A stretch of 18,535 nucleotides of DNA, taken from contig CAYVJA010000053.1 of assembly GCA_964451605.1 (NCBI GenBank), positions 1 to 18,535 of the forward strand, given 5' to 3'. This document shows, piece by piece, positions 1 through 7,523 of this stretch; the stretch's first letter is position 1; the number at the start of each line of letters is the position of its first letter. Below the pieces are notes generated by a model, which saw only the letters and a program-made list of their open reading frames with translations, ran no database searches and was not told where the DNA came from. Origin of the DNA: JAQVSH01 sp964451605 (GTDB lineage Bacteria > Bacteroidota > Bacteroidia > Bacteroidales > UBA4181). The position numbers and the translations under genes were made by a program.

Positions 1-192
1 CTGCCTGACATCACCATAGTATCCGGCTTTTTCCATCCAAAAAGTATCAAGCGCCGCATACAATGGAGGAAAAAGGGGATCGACCGTCCTGCAGAGTGAA
101 TCGGGAGGCAAATGGGATTCGCGCACCCCGGCCGTAGAAACGGTACAAAAAAGTGACAACAGAAGAGGCAGAAGAGCCGTCAGGATACGCAT
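1..192 (-). CDS. N-terminal part of an exported protein of unknown function (cut by window edge)
   Basis: An ATG at 192 opens a frame that stays open for 64 codons to the window edge. The protein begins MRILTALLPLLLSLFCTVST, a typical signal peptide with one positive residue and a long Leu-rich core. Cleavage is likely around the STA-G region. A cysteine at residue 16 follows SLF, so a lipoprotein signal is possible but not a good lipobox fit. The mature part seen so far contains a stretch like LDTFWMEKAGYYGDVRQ, which I do not recognise. The start lies 20 bases after the guaA stop on the same strand, so it may be cotranscribed with guaA. The function cannot be called from this fragment. Confidence 0.6.
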   Translation of the reverse strand, partial: MRILTALLPLLLSLFCTVSTAGVRESHLPPDSLCRTVDPLFPPLYAALDTFWMEKAGYYGDVRQ

Positions 193-212
193 AGCTTAGC
201 TGATTCGGAACA

Positions 213-1733
213 CTATTCCCATTCAATCGTTGCAGGAGGTTTCGAACTGATATCGTACACAACGCGGTTAACCCCGCGAACTTTACGAATAATTTCGTTC
301 GAAACCCTGGCAAGAAAATCATACGGAAGGGGTGCCCAATCGGCAGTCATGGCATCAGTTGAAAGAACGGCACGAAGTGCCACTGCATTTTCGTAGGTGC
401 GCTCATCGCCCATAACACCCACCGAACGAACCGGCAACAACACCACAAACGCCTGCCAAACCTTCTCGTACAGACCCTCCTCGCGAAGCGATTGTACAAA
501 GATATGGTCGGCCTCCTGCAACACCCGTACTTTCTCGCGCGTAATGTCGCCCAGAATCCGCACACCCAGACCGGGACCCGGGAAGGGATGGCGGTTCAAC
601 AGATCGGGCATCATATTGAGAGCACGGCCTACCCTGCGCACCTCATCCTTAAAGAGCAAACGAAGCGGTTCTACTAACTTAAGCTGCATCTTTTCGGGTA
701 ATCCGCCCACGTTGTGGTGCGACTTGATAACAGTGCCGGTGATGGAGAGTGACTCAATGATATCAGGATATATGGTGCCCTGAGCCAACCATTTAATACC
801 CTGTATCTTATTGGCTTCTTCCTCGAAAACATCTATAAAGCCTTTCCCGATAATTTTGCGTTTCTTTTCAGGATCGGAAACATTAGCCAAAGCGTTCAGG
901 AAACGATCGCTGGCGTTTACCCCAATTACATTTAACCCAAGGTGCTCGTAATTCTTCAACACGGTTTCGAATTCGTACTTCCGTAACAGTCCGTGATCGA
1001 CAAAAATGCAGGTAAGATTTTTCCCGATGGCTCTGTTGAGTAATACTGCAGTTACCGAAGAGTCTACTCCTCCCGACAGGCCTAAAACCACTTTATCGTT
1101 CCCGATGGTCTGTTTTAACTCAGCCACAGTGGTTTCGATAAACGAATCAGGTGTCCAGTTGCAGGAGCAGCCGCAAATACGGACCAGGAAGTTCTGCAAA
1201 ATTTTCGGGCCCTCCTCTGTGTGAAAGACCTCCGGATGAAATTGTACACCCCAACTGTTTTCACCGGCAATTTTATAGGCAGCCGCCTTAACATCGCGTG
1301 TACTGGCAATTACACCGAATCCTTCGGGAAGTGAGGTAATAGAATCACCATGCGACATCCAAACCTCCGAAGAATTCTTTACTCCTTCGAATAGAGCACA
1401 ATCGGACGAAACCGATAAGATTTCTCGACCATATTCTCTGGAATGGGTGGGTTCAACACTTCCACCGGCCTGATGTACCATAAGTTGCGCACCGTAACAG
1501 ATACCCAGAACGGGAAATTTCCTGCGAATGGCGTCCAGATCTACCTTGAAGGCCTGCGGGTCGTAAACCGAAAAGGGACTGCCCGACAGAATCACCCCTT
1601 TTACTCCTTCGGTCGATTCAGGGAATTTGTTATACGGCAGAATCTCACAGTAGACATTCTGTTCGCGAACCTTTCGTCCAATTAATTGCGTTGTTTGTGA
1701 TCCAAAGTCGAGAATAATAATTTTTTCGATCAT
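213..1733 (-). CDS. guaA: GMP synthase (glutamine-hydrolysing)
   Basis: This enzyme converts XMP to GMP with ATP and glutamine-derived ammonia, the last step of de novo guanine nucleotide synthesis in the cytosol. The 506 residues cover both parts of the enzyme. The N-terminal class I glutamine amidotransferase has its nucleophile in GICYGAQ (Cys79) and its partners in FHPEVF (His166, Glu168). The ATP-pyrophosphatase domain has the P-loop SGGVDSS at 220-226. The C-terminal dimerisation domain ends in the family signature KPPATIEWE. The length is normal for the short bacterial form. The ATG at 1733 starts the protein directly at MIEKIIILDFGSQ, as expected. A TAATTTTG element upstream (1765-1772) and a terminator before it suggest that guaA has its own promoter. 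Confidence 0.98.
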   Translation of the reverse strand: MIEKIIILDFGSQTTQLIGRKVREQNVYCEILPYNKFPESTEGVKGVILSGSPFSVYDPQAFKVDLDAIRRKFPVLGICYGAQLMVHQAGGSVEPTHSREYGREILSVSSDCALFEGVKNSSEVWMSHGDSITSLPEGFGVIASTRDVKAAAYKIAGENSWGVQFHPEVFHTEEGPKILQNFLVRICGCSCNWTPDSFIETTVAELKQTIGNDKVVLGLSGGVDSSVTAVLLNRAIGKNLTCIFVDHGLLRKYEFETVLKNYEHLGLNVIGVNASDRFLNALANVSDPEKKRKIIGKGFIDVFEEEANKIQGIKWLAQGTIYPDIIESLSITGTVIKSHHNVGGLPEKMQLKLVEPLRLLFKDEVRRVGRALNMMPDLLNRHPFPGPGLGVRILGDITREKVRVLQEADHIFVQSLREEGLYEKVWQAFVVLLPVRSVGVMGDERTYENAVALRAVLSTDAMTADWAPLPYDFLARVSNEIIRKVRGVNRVVYDISSKPPATIEWE

Positions 1734-1764
1734 TGCGAAAGAGATATACGATGGGATAAAAAAA

Positions 1765-1797
1765 CAAAATTACGATTTCTGTGCATCTATCTACAAG
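1765..1797 (-). promoter_or_regulatory. Probable guaA promoter (Bacteroidetes type)
   Basis: Read on the minus strand, TAATTTTG at 1772-1765 matches the Bacteroidetes -7 consensus TAnnTTTG exactly. Twenty-one bases upstream lies CTTG (1797-1794), a three-of-four match to the -33 TTTG. Transcription would start near 1758, leaving a leader of about 25 bases before the guaA ATG. The element sits just after the terminator of the upstream gene. The call rests on motif and position alone. Confidence 0.5.
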
Positions 1798-1828
1798 AAA
1801 AGGCTGTCGAAGTTATCAACAGCCTTTT
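1798..1828 (-). terminator. Hairpin terminator after the small acidic gene
   Basis: A perfect 10-bp stem, AAAAGGCTGT (1798-1807) with ACAGCCTTTT (1819-1828), encloses an 11-base loop. Read on the minus strand the 3' arm ends in four U. It lies 27 bases after the stop of the 1855-2187 gene and before guaA, so it should separate the two transcripts. A second small hairpin, AGGGAG-AAA-CTCCCT at 1833-1847, lies between it and the stop codon. Confidence 0.75.
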
Positions 1829-1854
1829 CGCGAGGGAGAAACTCCCTGAGAAAA

Positions 1855-2187
1855 CTACTCTTCAAACCCTGCATCTCCCGTATCAATCGGATCAATGGCA
1901 TCCTCCTCTGTATCGGAACCAAAGGAGGTGTCGTCGCTTACAGGATCATTATCGCCAAATTCTTTTTCAAATTCCTCTTCAGTCAGATTATCAATTTTCA
2001 CATCAACCTTGATTAGGTAAGTGGTGTCGGGGGTATCGAGCGTTATAGCATAGAAAAACTCCTGATTTGGCTTGGTAACTTTGATAACGTGATCGTTATA
2101 GCCACCGGGATACTGCGCTTTAATCTCATTGAGAATCTCCTGAGAACAATTTTTGTAACTGATTACGATCCTTCTTTTTGTGTTCAT
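1855..2187 (-). CDS. Small conserved Bacteroidales protein with acidic tail, function unknown
   Basis: The 110-residue protein has two parts. Residues 1-75 form a compact, mixed-charge domain (start MNTKRRIVISYKNCSQEIL, then a YPGGYNDHVIKV segment and FFYAITLDT) that looks like a small alpha/beta fold. Residues 76-110 are strongly acidic and probably disordered, ending GDAGFEE. From memory, similar short proteins with this N-terminal pattern and acidic tail occur widely in Bacteroidales without a known function. There is no signal peptide or membrane segment. It follows kdsA on the same strand after 140 bases and ends in a clear terminator, so it may be the last gene of the rarA-kdsA unit or stand alone. 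I saw no exact TAnnTTTG in the gap; the nearest, GAATTTTG at 2274-2267, has one mismatch. Confidence 0.8.
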   Translation of the reverse strand: MNTKRRIVISYKNCSQEILNEIKAQYPGGYNDHVIKVTKPNQEFFYAITLDTPDTTYLIKVDVKIDNLTEEEFEKEFGDNDPVSDDTSFGSDTEEDAIDPIDTGDAGFEE

Positions 2188-2327
2188 TTGAAATGCAGGT
2201 TAAACAATATTTACGGGGCACCCCCAGATTATCCGAAAAGTGAACGGGCGGCAAAACCCCGTATCAAAATTCGCGGCAATGTAAATACAATTTGCGCAGA
2301 TTTCAAAGCACAATTTTCGAAAAAAAA

Positions 2328-3146
2328 TCAGGAAAAACCCAGAACGGCCTGCCTGATGGCCACCAGACGATGCAAAAGGCTTTTCGCCTCAGAAAGAGGC
2401 AGCATATTTGCCCCATCCGATTTGGCCATAGCCGGGTTGGGATGGGTCTCCATAAAGAGACCGTCGACACCTGCTGCCACCCCTGCACGAGCCAGTGTTT
2501 CAATCATTTCAGGCATACCGCCGGTAACTCCGGAAAGTTGATTGGGCTGTTGAAGCGAATGGGTAATATCTAACACTACAGGATAGCCCATGCGCTGCAT
2601 CACCGGAATACCTCTGAAATCGACCAACAGATCCTGATAGCCAAAAGTGGTGCCCCTTTCGGTCAGCATAATCTTGCGATTCACCGTTGCCACCTTATCG
2701 GCGGCAAAGCGCATAGCTTCAGGTGCAAGAAACTGCCCTTTTTTAATGTTCACCACTTTGCCCGTAGCCGCAGCGGCCATCAACAAATCAGTCTGTCTGC
2801 ACAAGAATGCAGGAATCTGGAGCACATCTACAAAGGGAGCCGCCATGGCAGCCTCGGCCTCCGAATGAATATCGGTTACCACCGGTATCCGAAGGGTATC
2901 GCGAACCTCTGCCAGGATGGAAAGGGCTTCCAAATCGCCGATTCCGGTAAAAGAGTCGAGTCTCGACCGGTTGGCCTTTTTATAGGAGGCCTTGAAAATA
3001 AAGGGAATCTCCAGTTCGGAGGTGATTTCCTGCAAGGTTTTGGCAATGGAGAGGGTAATCTCCCGTCCTTCGCAAACGCAAGGGCCTGCCATCAGAAAAA
3101 AATTGTTCGAACCGTAGGAGGCCAGAAAGGGAATGTTGTACATCAT
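2328..3146 (-). CDS. kdsA: 3-deoxy-8-phosphooctulonate synthase (Kdo-8-P synthase)
   Basis: This cytosolic enzyme condenses phosphoenolpyruvate with arabinose 5-phosphate to give Kdo-8-phosphate, the precursor of the Kdo sugar of lipopolysaccharide inner core. The sequence shows the family landmarks: FFLMAGPCVCEG near residue 20, KANRSRLDSFTG, VTDIH, QIPAFLCRQTDLL, NIKKGQFL, TERGTTFGYQDL, DITHSLQQP and KSDGANML. The Cys in AGPC (Cys23) is the residue that marks metal-dependent KdsA, where metal-independent enzymes carry Asn. The open frame extends to 3185, but that overlaps the rarA end. The paired ATGs at 3146 and 3143 give 272 or 271 residues, close to family length, and leave 14 bases after the rarA stop. 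The gene is probably cotranscribed with rarA. Confidence 0.96.
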   Translation of the reverse strand: MMYNIPFLASYGSNNFFLMAGPCVCEGREITLSIAKTLQEITSELEIPFIFKASYKKANRSRLDSFTGIGDLEALSILAEVRDTLRIPVVTDIHSEAEAAMAAPFVDVLQIPAFLCRQTDLLMAAAATGKVVNIKKGQFLAPEAMRFAADKVATVNRKIMLTERGTTFGYQDLLVDFRGIPVMQRMGYPVVLDITHSLQQPNQLSGVTGGMPEMIETLARAGVAAGVDGLFMETHPNPAMAKSDGANMLPLSEAKSLLHRLVAIRQAVLGFS

Positions 3147-3160
3147 AAACGAATTGACGG

Positions 3161-4486
3161 TTAATAGCCATATTTTTTTTGCCACCGCTTGCGAAGGAAT
3201 TCAGCACTCTCCTTTTCACGGGCATTCGACTGAGGCGTGTAAAAACAATGACCCGAAAGAAGGTCGGGCAAGAACTCCTGCTCTACAAAGTTAAGCGGAT
3301 AATCGTGCGCATATTTGTAATCGTGACCATATCCCAGCTTTTTCATCAGCGAGGTGGGGGCATTACGTAGGTGCAACGGAACCGGCAGATTACCTGTCTC
3401 TTCGACAGTACGCAATGCCTGATCGATTGCCAGGTATGCCGAATTGCTTTTCGGTGAAGTGGCCAGATAAAGGGTTGTTTCGGCAAGAGGAATCCGAGCT
3501 TCGGGCATCCCTATCTGGTGAACCGCCTGAAAACAGCTGTTTGCCAGGAGTAAGGCATTCGGGTTTGCCAGGCCGATATCTTCGGAGGCCAGAATGATTA
3601 AACGCCGGGCCACAAACAGAGGATCCTCGCCCCCGTGAAGAATCCGGGCAAGGTAATAGATAGCGGCATTAGGGTCGCTACCACGAACCGACTTTATAAA
3701 GGCAGAGATCAGATCGTAGTGTTGCTCGCCATCTTTATCGTAGAGCGAGAGATTCTGTTGCAACCTTTCCATCACCATACTATTGGTAATGATCAGGGTC
3801 TGAGAACTCTTCTCCTCCGCCGGGGAAGTCTTCTGCTGAGGGAGATTTTGCGAAGCCAATTCCTGTGTGACCACCAGTTCCAGAAGATTCAGCAACTTAC
3901 GGGCATCTCCTCCCGAATAACGGAAAAGCGCCTCATATTCGCGTACCTCTACCCTGTGCCGCTGCATCAGTAAATCGGTTGCGAGCGCACGATCGACAAT
4001 CTCTTTCAAATCGGCCTCTTCGAGGGGTTTAAGCACATAAACCTGACAACGCGACAAGAGAGGTGAGATCACCTCGAACGAGGGATTCTCCGTTGTTGCC
4101 CCTATCAGTGTAACCAGACCCATCTCGACGGCACCCAGCAGAGAATCCTGCTGCGATTTACTAAACCGGTGAATTTCGTCGATAAACAGAAGCGGATTGG
4201 GTTTATCGAAGAACTGCTGCTGTTTTGCTTTTTCAATGGTTTCACGCACATCTTTAACACCCGAATGTACAGCACTCAGAGCAAAAAACGGTCGATTCAG
4301 CAAGGAGGCAATGATGCGGGCCAATGTGGTTTTTCCCACTCCGGGGGGGCCCCAGAGAATGAACGACTGAAGACGTCCGGCCACAATCATCTGGCGCAAT
4401 ACCCCTTTTTCTCCCACCAAATGTTTCTGCCCGGCGTAATCGTCGAGCGTAGTGGGGCGCATTCTGTCGGCCAGCGGTTGATTCAT
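3161..4486 (-). CDS. rarA: Replication-associated recombination protein A (RarA/MgsA AAA+ ATPase)
   Basis: RarA is a clamp-loader-like AAA+ ATPase that acts at stalled replication forks. In order, the 441 residues show an N-terminal PLADRMRPTTLDDYAGQ box, Walker A GPPGVGKTT (46-54), Walker B LLFIDEIHRF (99-108), sensor 1 GATTENPSFE (129-138), and the C-terminal tetramerisation part with SFIKSVRGSDPNAA-type text and ASEDIGLANP. A polar linker of about 20 residues (210-230, rich in Gln, Ser, Glu and Lys) sits between the lid and the C-terminal domain and looks like a lineage-specific insertion. The ATG at 4486 gives the expected N-terminus. It is divergent from relA, 114 bases away, and is followed by kdsA. 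Confidence 0.96.
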   Translation of the reverse strand: MNQPLADRMRPTTLDDYAGQKHLVGEKGVLRQMIVAGRLQSFILWGPPGVGKTTLARIIASLLNRPFFALSAVHSGVKDVRETIEKAKQQQFFDKPNPLLFIDEIHRFSKSQQDSLLGAVEMGLVTLIGATTENPSFEVISPLLSRCQVYVLKPLEEADLKEIVDRALATDLLMQRHRVEVREYEALFRYSGGDARKLLNLLELVVTQELASQNLPQQKTSPAEEKSSQTLIITNSMVMERLQQNLSLYDKDGEQHYDLISAFIKSVRGSDPNAAIYYLARILHGGEDPLFVARRLIILASEDIGLANPNALLLANSCFQAVHQIGMPEARIPLAETTLYLATSPKSNSAYLAIDQALRTVEETGNLPVPLHLRNAPTSLMKKLGYGHDYKYAHDYPLNFVEQEFLPDLLSGHCFYTPQSNAREKESAEFLRKRWQKKYGY

Positions 4487-4514
4487 TCCAGCGAAAACAA
4501 CAAGGTTTGGGCTT

Positions 4515-4522
4515 CAAAGGTA
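4515..4522 (-). promoter_or_regulatory. Probable rarA promoter -7 element
   Basis: TACCTTTG on the minus strand matches the Bacteroidetes -7 consensus TAnnTTTG exactly. It would start transcription near 4508, about 22 bases before the rarA ATG at 4486. No good -33 TTTG is visible at 19-21 bases upstream. The same octamer occurs in front of the 10849-11415 gene. Confidence 0.45.
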
Positions 4523-4545
4523 GCTAAATTCAACGCTTATTTGCC

Positions 4546-4553
4546 TATTTTTG
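4546..4553 (+). promoter_or_regulatory. Probable relA promoter -7 element
   Basis: TATTTTTG fits TAnnTTTG exactly and would start transcription near 4560, about 40 bases before the relA ATG at 4601. A -33 box is not evident. The -33 region expected for this promoter would overlap the rarA -7 element, so the two divergent promoters are tightly packed. Confidence 0.4.
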
Positions 4554-4600
4554 TGCAATTATGGCACTGCCGGTATCGCTTCACTTCATCCGACTGGGAT

Positions 4601-6802
4601 ATGCAAAGAGATGATTCTATCATAGTTCCGACTTCGCTTAGCCGACTGTACCGCAAGTTGTTAAAAAGCAGCAGGACCTTCCTCACCCGCGAAGATACGG
4701 CCTACATCCGTAAAGCCTTTTACCTGGTATGGAACCATTCGGGCAAGACCTCGTATGGCGAAGAGATGGTTGCAAGATCACTTGAGGTAGCGGTTATCTG
4801 TGCTTCCGAACTGGGGCTGAGGAGTACCTCCATTGTAAGTTGTATTTTATTTCCTCTTGTAGGGTGTAAGGAGCTCACGTGCGACGAGATCAGAAAAGAG
4901 TTTGGCGATAAGGTAGCCGATATCTCCTCCAGTCTGGCTTTAATCACCGAAATGGAGACAAAAGCCAACCAGAATCAGGGAGAAAACTTCAGAAAGTTAC
5001 TCTTCTCTGTGGTCGAAGACATTCGGGTAATCCTGATTAAACTCGCAGAGCGCCTTCACGCTATGCGAACCCTCAGTGCGAAAGAGGCCGCCGAAGAACG
5101 CGTTCGCTTCTCGCTCGAAACCTTTCAGCTTTACGCTCCTTTGGGCCACCGGCTGGGACTCTATACGCTGAAATCGGAACTCGAAGACCTGGCACTCAAG
5201 CACACGCAACCCGAAGCGTATGCCACCATCGAACGTAAACTGGCCGAAACCACTTCGAGCCGTAATCGGGTAATTCGTGAGTTTATCCATCCTATTCGTG
5301 AAGAGTTAGCCCGTCTGGGCTTCGATTTTGAGATAAAAGGGCGATTGAAATCGATCTTCTCCATCTACAATAAGATGCGGAAACAGAACATCGATTTCGA
5401 AGAGGTGTTCGACCTTTTTGCCATTCGCATCATACTGAACTCACCTGCGGAAACCGAAAAGTCCGACTGCTGGAGGGTATTCTCGGTGGTAACCGACTTC
5501 TATCAGCCAAATCCTCTGCGGATGCGCGACTGGATATCGGTACCCAAAAGTAATGGGTATGAGTCGTTACACACTACAGTGGTTATGACCGGAGGGCGTT
5601 GGGTAGAGGTGCAGATCAGAACGGCACGCATGAATGAGATTGCCGAGAAAGGGCTTGCTGCCCATTGGAAGTATAAAGGGGGCCACTCCGATCAGGGTCT
5701 TGAAACCTGGCTTGCCAAGATCCGGGAAGTGGTAGAGACCCCGGATCCCGATGCCCATGCCTTCATGGACAACGTAAAGCTGAATCTCTACGCCAAGGAG
5801 GTATTTGTCTTCACCCCTACGGGCGATTTAAAACAATTGCCAGCAGGGGCCACTGTGCTTGACTTTGCCTTCGAGGTACACTCTCGTTTAGGAGCAAGTT
5901 GCACGGGTGCGAAAGTGAACGGAAAGGTGGTTCCCATCCGCTATGTATTGCAAAACGGCGACAAGGTAGAGATACTATCCGCCAAATCGCAAAAGCCAAA
6001 AAAAGATTGGCTGTCGATTGCAGTGACATCGAAAGCCAAAGGGAGAATCAGAGCCTATTTGCGCGAAGAGGAGAAGAAAAACTCCGAGTTGGGTAAAGAA
6101 GAGTTGCAGCGAAGGTTTAAAAACTGGAAGATTGCCCTCGATGATGCAGCACTACTCAAAATCATGAAGTTTCTGAAGGCGAAATCGGTTACCGAAGTAT
6201 ACGGATTAGTCGCAGAAAATCGGATCGACCCGCTCATCCTGAAAGAGCTGTTTGCAGATAAACCTGATCGGGAAGAAGCCTCGAAACAACCCGAAAGAAT
6301 TGACGAGCAGGCAGTTTCAAACCTGATAAAGACTCCGGTCTACGAACAGGCCCACGACTATCTGTTGATCGACGAAAATATCTCGAATGTTAATTATAAG
6401 CTGTCCCCATGCTGCAATCCGATTTTTGGCGATCCCATTTTCGGATTTGTCACCATTCACGACGGGATCAAGGTTCACCGCACCAACTGTCCCAATGCCA
6501 AACAGTTGATGGAGAAATTCGGATACCGCGTAGTGAAGACCCGCTGGGCCAAATCGGACGGGAAAGCCCTCTACCCGGTAGAGCTACTCATAACCGGAAT
6601 CAACGATATCGGCCTGATCAGTCGCATAACCGACGAAATGGGACACGATTCCACCGTAAGCATGCGCTCCATCAACGTCCGGACCGAAGGTCAACTCTTC
6701 GAAGGAAACCTCTCGCTCCTGGTCAGCGACATTCAACATCTCGACAACCTGATAGCACGACTGAAAAAGATAAAAGGAATTATTAATGTATCACGGAATT
6801 AA
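4601..6802 (+). CDS. relA: RelA/SpoT-family (p)ppGpp synthetase with degenerate hydrolase domain
   Basis: This long RSH protein makes (p)ppGpp from GTP or GDP and ATP when ribosomes sense starvation. From the ATG at 4601 it has 733 residues: a pseudo-HD domain (about 30-195), the synthetase domain (about 200-360, with GRLKSIFSIYNKM, PKSNGYESLHTTV and EVQIRT), TGS (about 400-460, VFVFTPTGDLKQLP), a helical part, a zinc-finger segment with Cys604, Cys605, His626 and Cys630, and a C-terminal ACT domain (about 656-733). Aligned from memory with Rel enzymes, the hydrolase His-Asp pair is Phe84-Pro85, the Glu-Asp pair is Gly88-Cys89, and the Asp of KLADRLH is Glu150, so hydrolysis is very unlikely. 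The frame continues upstream to 4169, but that part lies antisense to rarA. A second, hydrolase-competent family member should exist elsewhere in the genome. Confidence 0.95.
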   Translation: MQRDDSIIVPTSLSRLYRKLLKSSRTFLTREDTAYIRKAFYLVWNHSGKTSYGEEMVARSLEVAVICASELGLRSTSIVSCILFPLVGCKELTCDEIRKEFGDKVADISSSLALITEMETKANQNQGENFRKLLFSVVEDIRVILIKLAERLHAMRTLSAKEAAEERVRFSLETFQLYAPLGHRLGLYTLKSELEDLALKHTQPEAYATIERKLAETTSSRNRVIREFIHPIREELARLGFDFEIKGRLKSIFSIYNKMRKQNIDFEEVFDLFAIRIILNSPAETEKSDCWRVFSVVTDFYQPNPLRMRDWISVPKSNGYESLHTTVVMTGGRWVEVQIRTARMNEIAEKGLAAHWKYKGGHSDQGLETWLAKIREVVETPDPDAHAFMDNVKLNLYAKEVFVFTPTGDLKQLPAGATVLDFAFEVHSRLGASCTGAKVNGKVVPIRYVLQNGDKVEILSAKSQKPKKDWLSIAVTSKAKGRIRAYLREEEKKNSELGKEELQRRFKNWKIALDDAALLKIMKFLKAKSVTEVYGLVAENRIDPLILKELFADKPDREEASKQPERIDEQAVSNLIKTPVYEQAHDYLLIDENISNVNYKLSPCCNPIFGDPIFGFVTIHDGIKVHRTNCPNAKQLMEKFGYRVVKTRWAKSDGKALYPVELLITGINDIGLISRITDEMGHDSTVSMRSINVRTEGQLFEGNLSLLVSDIQHLDNLIARLKKIKGIINVSRN

Positions 6803-6898
6803 TGGTTAATGATTCGCTGGCGCGCAAGTAGTTAATAAGCTGGCGCGCAGCACCAGAGCACTAGAGCACTAGAGCACCAAAGAATTAAAGAATTGTTT
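6799..6898 (+). repeat. Patchwork of short direct repeats between relA and the acyltransferase gene
   Basis: Three repeat types fill this 100-base linker. TTAATGG and TTAATGA sit side by side at 6799-6812, overlapping the relA stop. GCTGGCGCGCA occurs twice, at 6816-6826 and 6839-6849, with a 23-base period. Five octamers with the consensus ARAGMAYY run without a break from 6855 to 6894: AGAGCACT twice, AGAGCACC, then AAAGAATT twice; a sixth, weaker unit GCAGCACC may precede them at 6847-6854. The octamer array ends four bases before the ATG of the next gene. The GCGCGC cores could also pair as a 6-bp hairpin, but no U run follows. Confidence 0.85.
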
Positions 6899-7513
6899 AT
6901 GACTGTATTAGCTAAGTGGATTTTGAAGAAATGGGGATGGAAGCTCTCCGGCACGTTGCCCGATCTCCATCATCTGAAGGTTGTGGTGATTTCGGCTCCT
7001 CATACAAGTATGTACGATTATGTGATTGGCCGGCTTTTTTACTTTGCCAACCGGGTTGATGCTCGTGTGATGATTAAAAAGGAGCTCTTCTTTTTTCCGT
7101 TGGGGCGGATACTCAGAAGTATCGGGGCTTTCCCTGTAAATCGGGGAAAATCGACCGGAATTGTCGATCAGATTGTGGAGAATTTTAAGAACAGTTCCTC
7201 CCTGATTCTCACGATTACCCCGGAAGGGACCCGCAAGAAGACCAAACATTGGAAAAAAGGGTTCTACCAGATTGCTACGCAGGCAGGAGTGCCGATTCTC
7301 CCCTCCTATTTCGATTATAAGAGAAAGGTTATCGGGGTTGGACCCTTGTTCTACCCTACGGGGAATTACGAAAAAGATCTCTTTGAGTTGCAGAAATTCT
7401 TTGTAGGGGTAACCGCACGACATCCCGACCAGTTCTATTTGCCTCCGGAGGTAATCAATGCAGTAGCGGGCAACAGCAACGATCCCGCTGCCGTGCCCAT
7501 TACAGAGCCATAA
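6899..7513 (+). CDS. PlsC-like 1-acylglycerol-3-phosphate acyltransferase family protein
   Basis: The 204-residue protein belongs to the PlsC/LPLAT fold, which transfers an acyl group to a lysolipid or similar acceptor at the inner membrane. The catalytic HX4D motif is HTSMYD (His35 to Asp40). The acceptor-binding motif is PEGTRKK (108-114), and FPVNR at 78-82 fits the middle block. It is short and lacks a clear N-terminal transmembrane helix, so it may be a peripheral enzyme. The ATG at 6899 is preferred to the TTG at 6893, which lies inside the octamer repeat. The acceptor is not certain: lysophosphatidic acid is the default, but other lipids (for example lyso-ornithine or glycine lipids made by Bacteroidetes) are possible. 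It lies 96 bases after relA and ends 10 bases from the convergent slyD stop. Confidence 0.85.
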   Translation: MTVLAKWILKKWGWKLSGTLPDLHHLKVVVISAPHTSMYDYVIGRLFYFANRVDARVMIKKELFFFPLGRILRSIGAFPVNRGKSTGIVDQIVENFKNSSSLILTITPEGTRKKTKHWKKGFYQIATQAGVPILPSYFDYKRKVIGVGPLFYPTGNYEKDLFELQKFFVGVTARHPDQFYLPPEVINAVAGNSNDPAAVPITEP

Positions 7514-7523
7514 CTATTTCAGG

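Noticed and set aside
3147..3185. Longer kdsA start at 3185
   Set aside because: It would overlap the rarA end by 25 bases and add 13 residues outside the family's N-terminus; ATG at 3146 or 3143 fits better.
4169..4600. Upstream extension of the relA frame by 144 codons
   Set aside because: It lies antisense to the rarA Walker region, shows no RSH similarity, and the ATG at 4601 gives normal family length behind a plausible promoter.
6816..6849. Terminator after relA formed by the two GCGCGC cores
   Set aside because: Only six pairs form, the loop is 17 bases and no T run follows, so it is better described as a direct repeat.
6908..7423. Open frame of 171 codons on the minus strand
   Set aside because: It is antisense to the acyltransferase, which has intact HX4D and PEGTR motifs.
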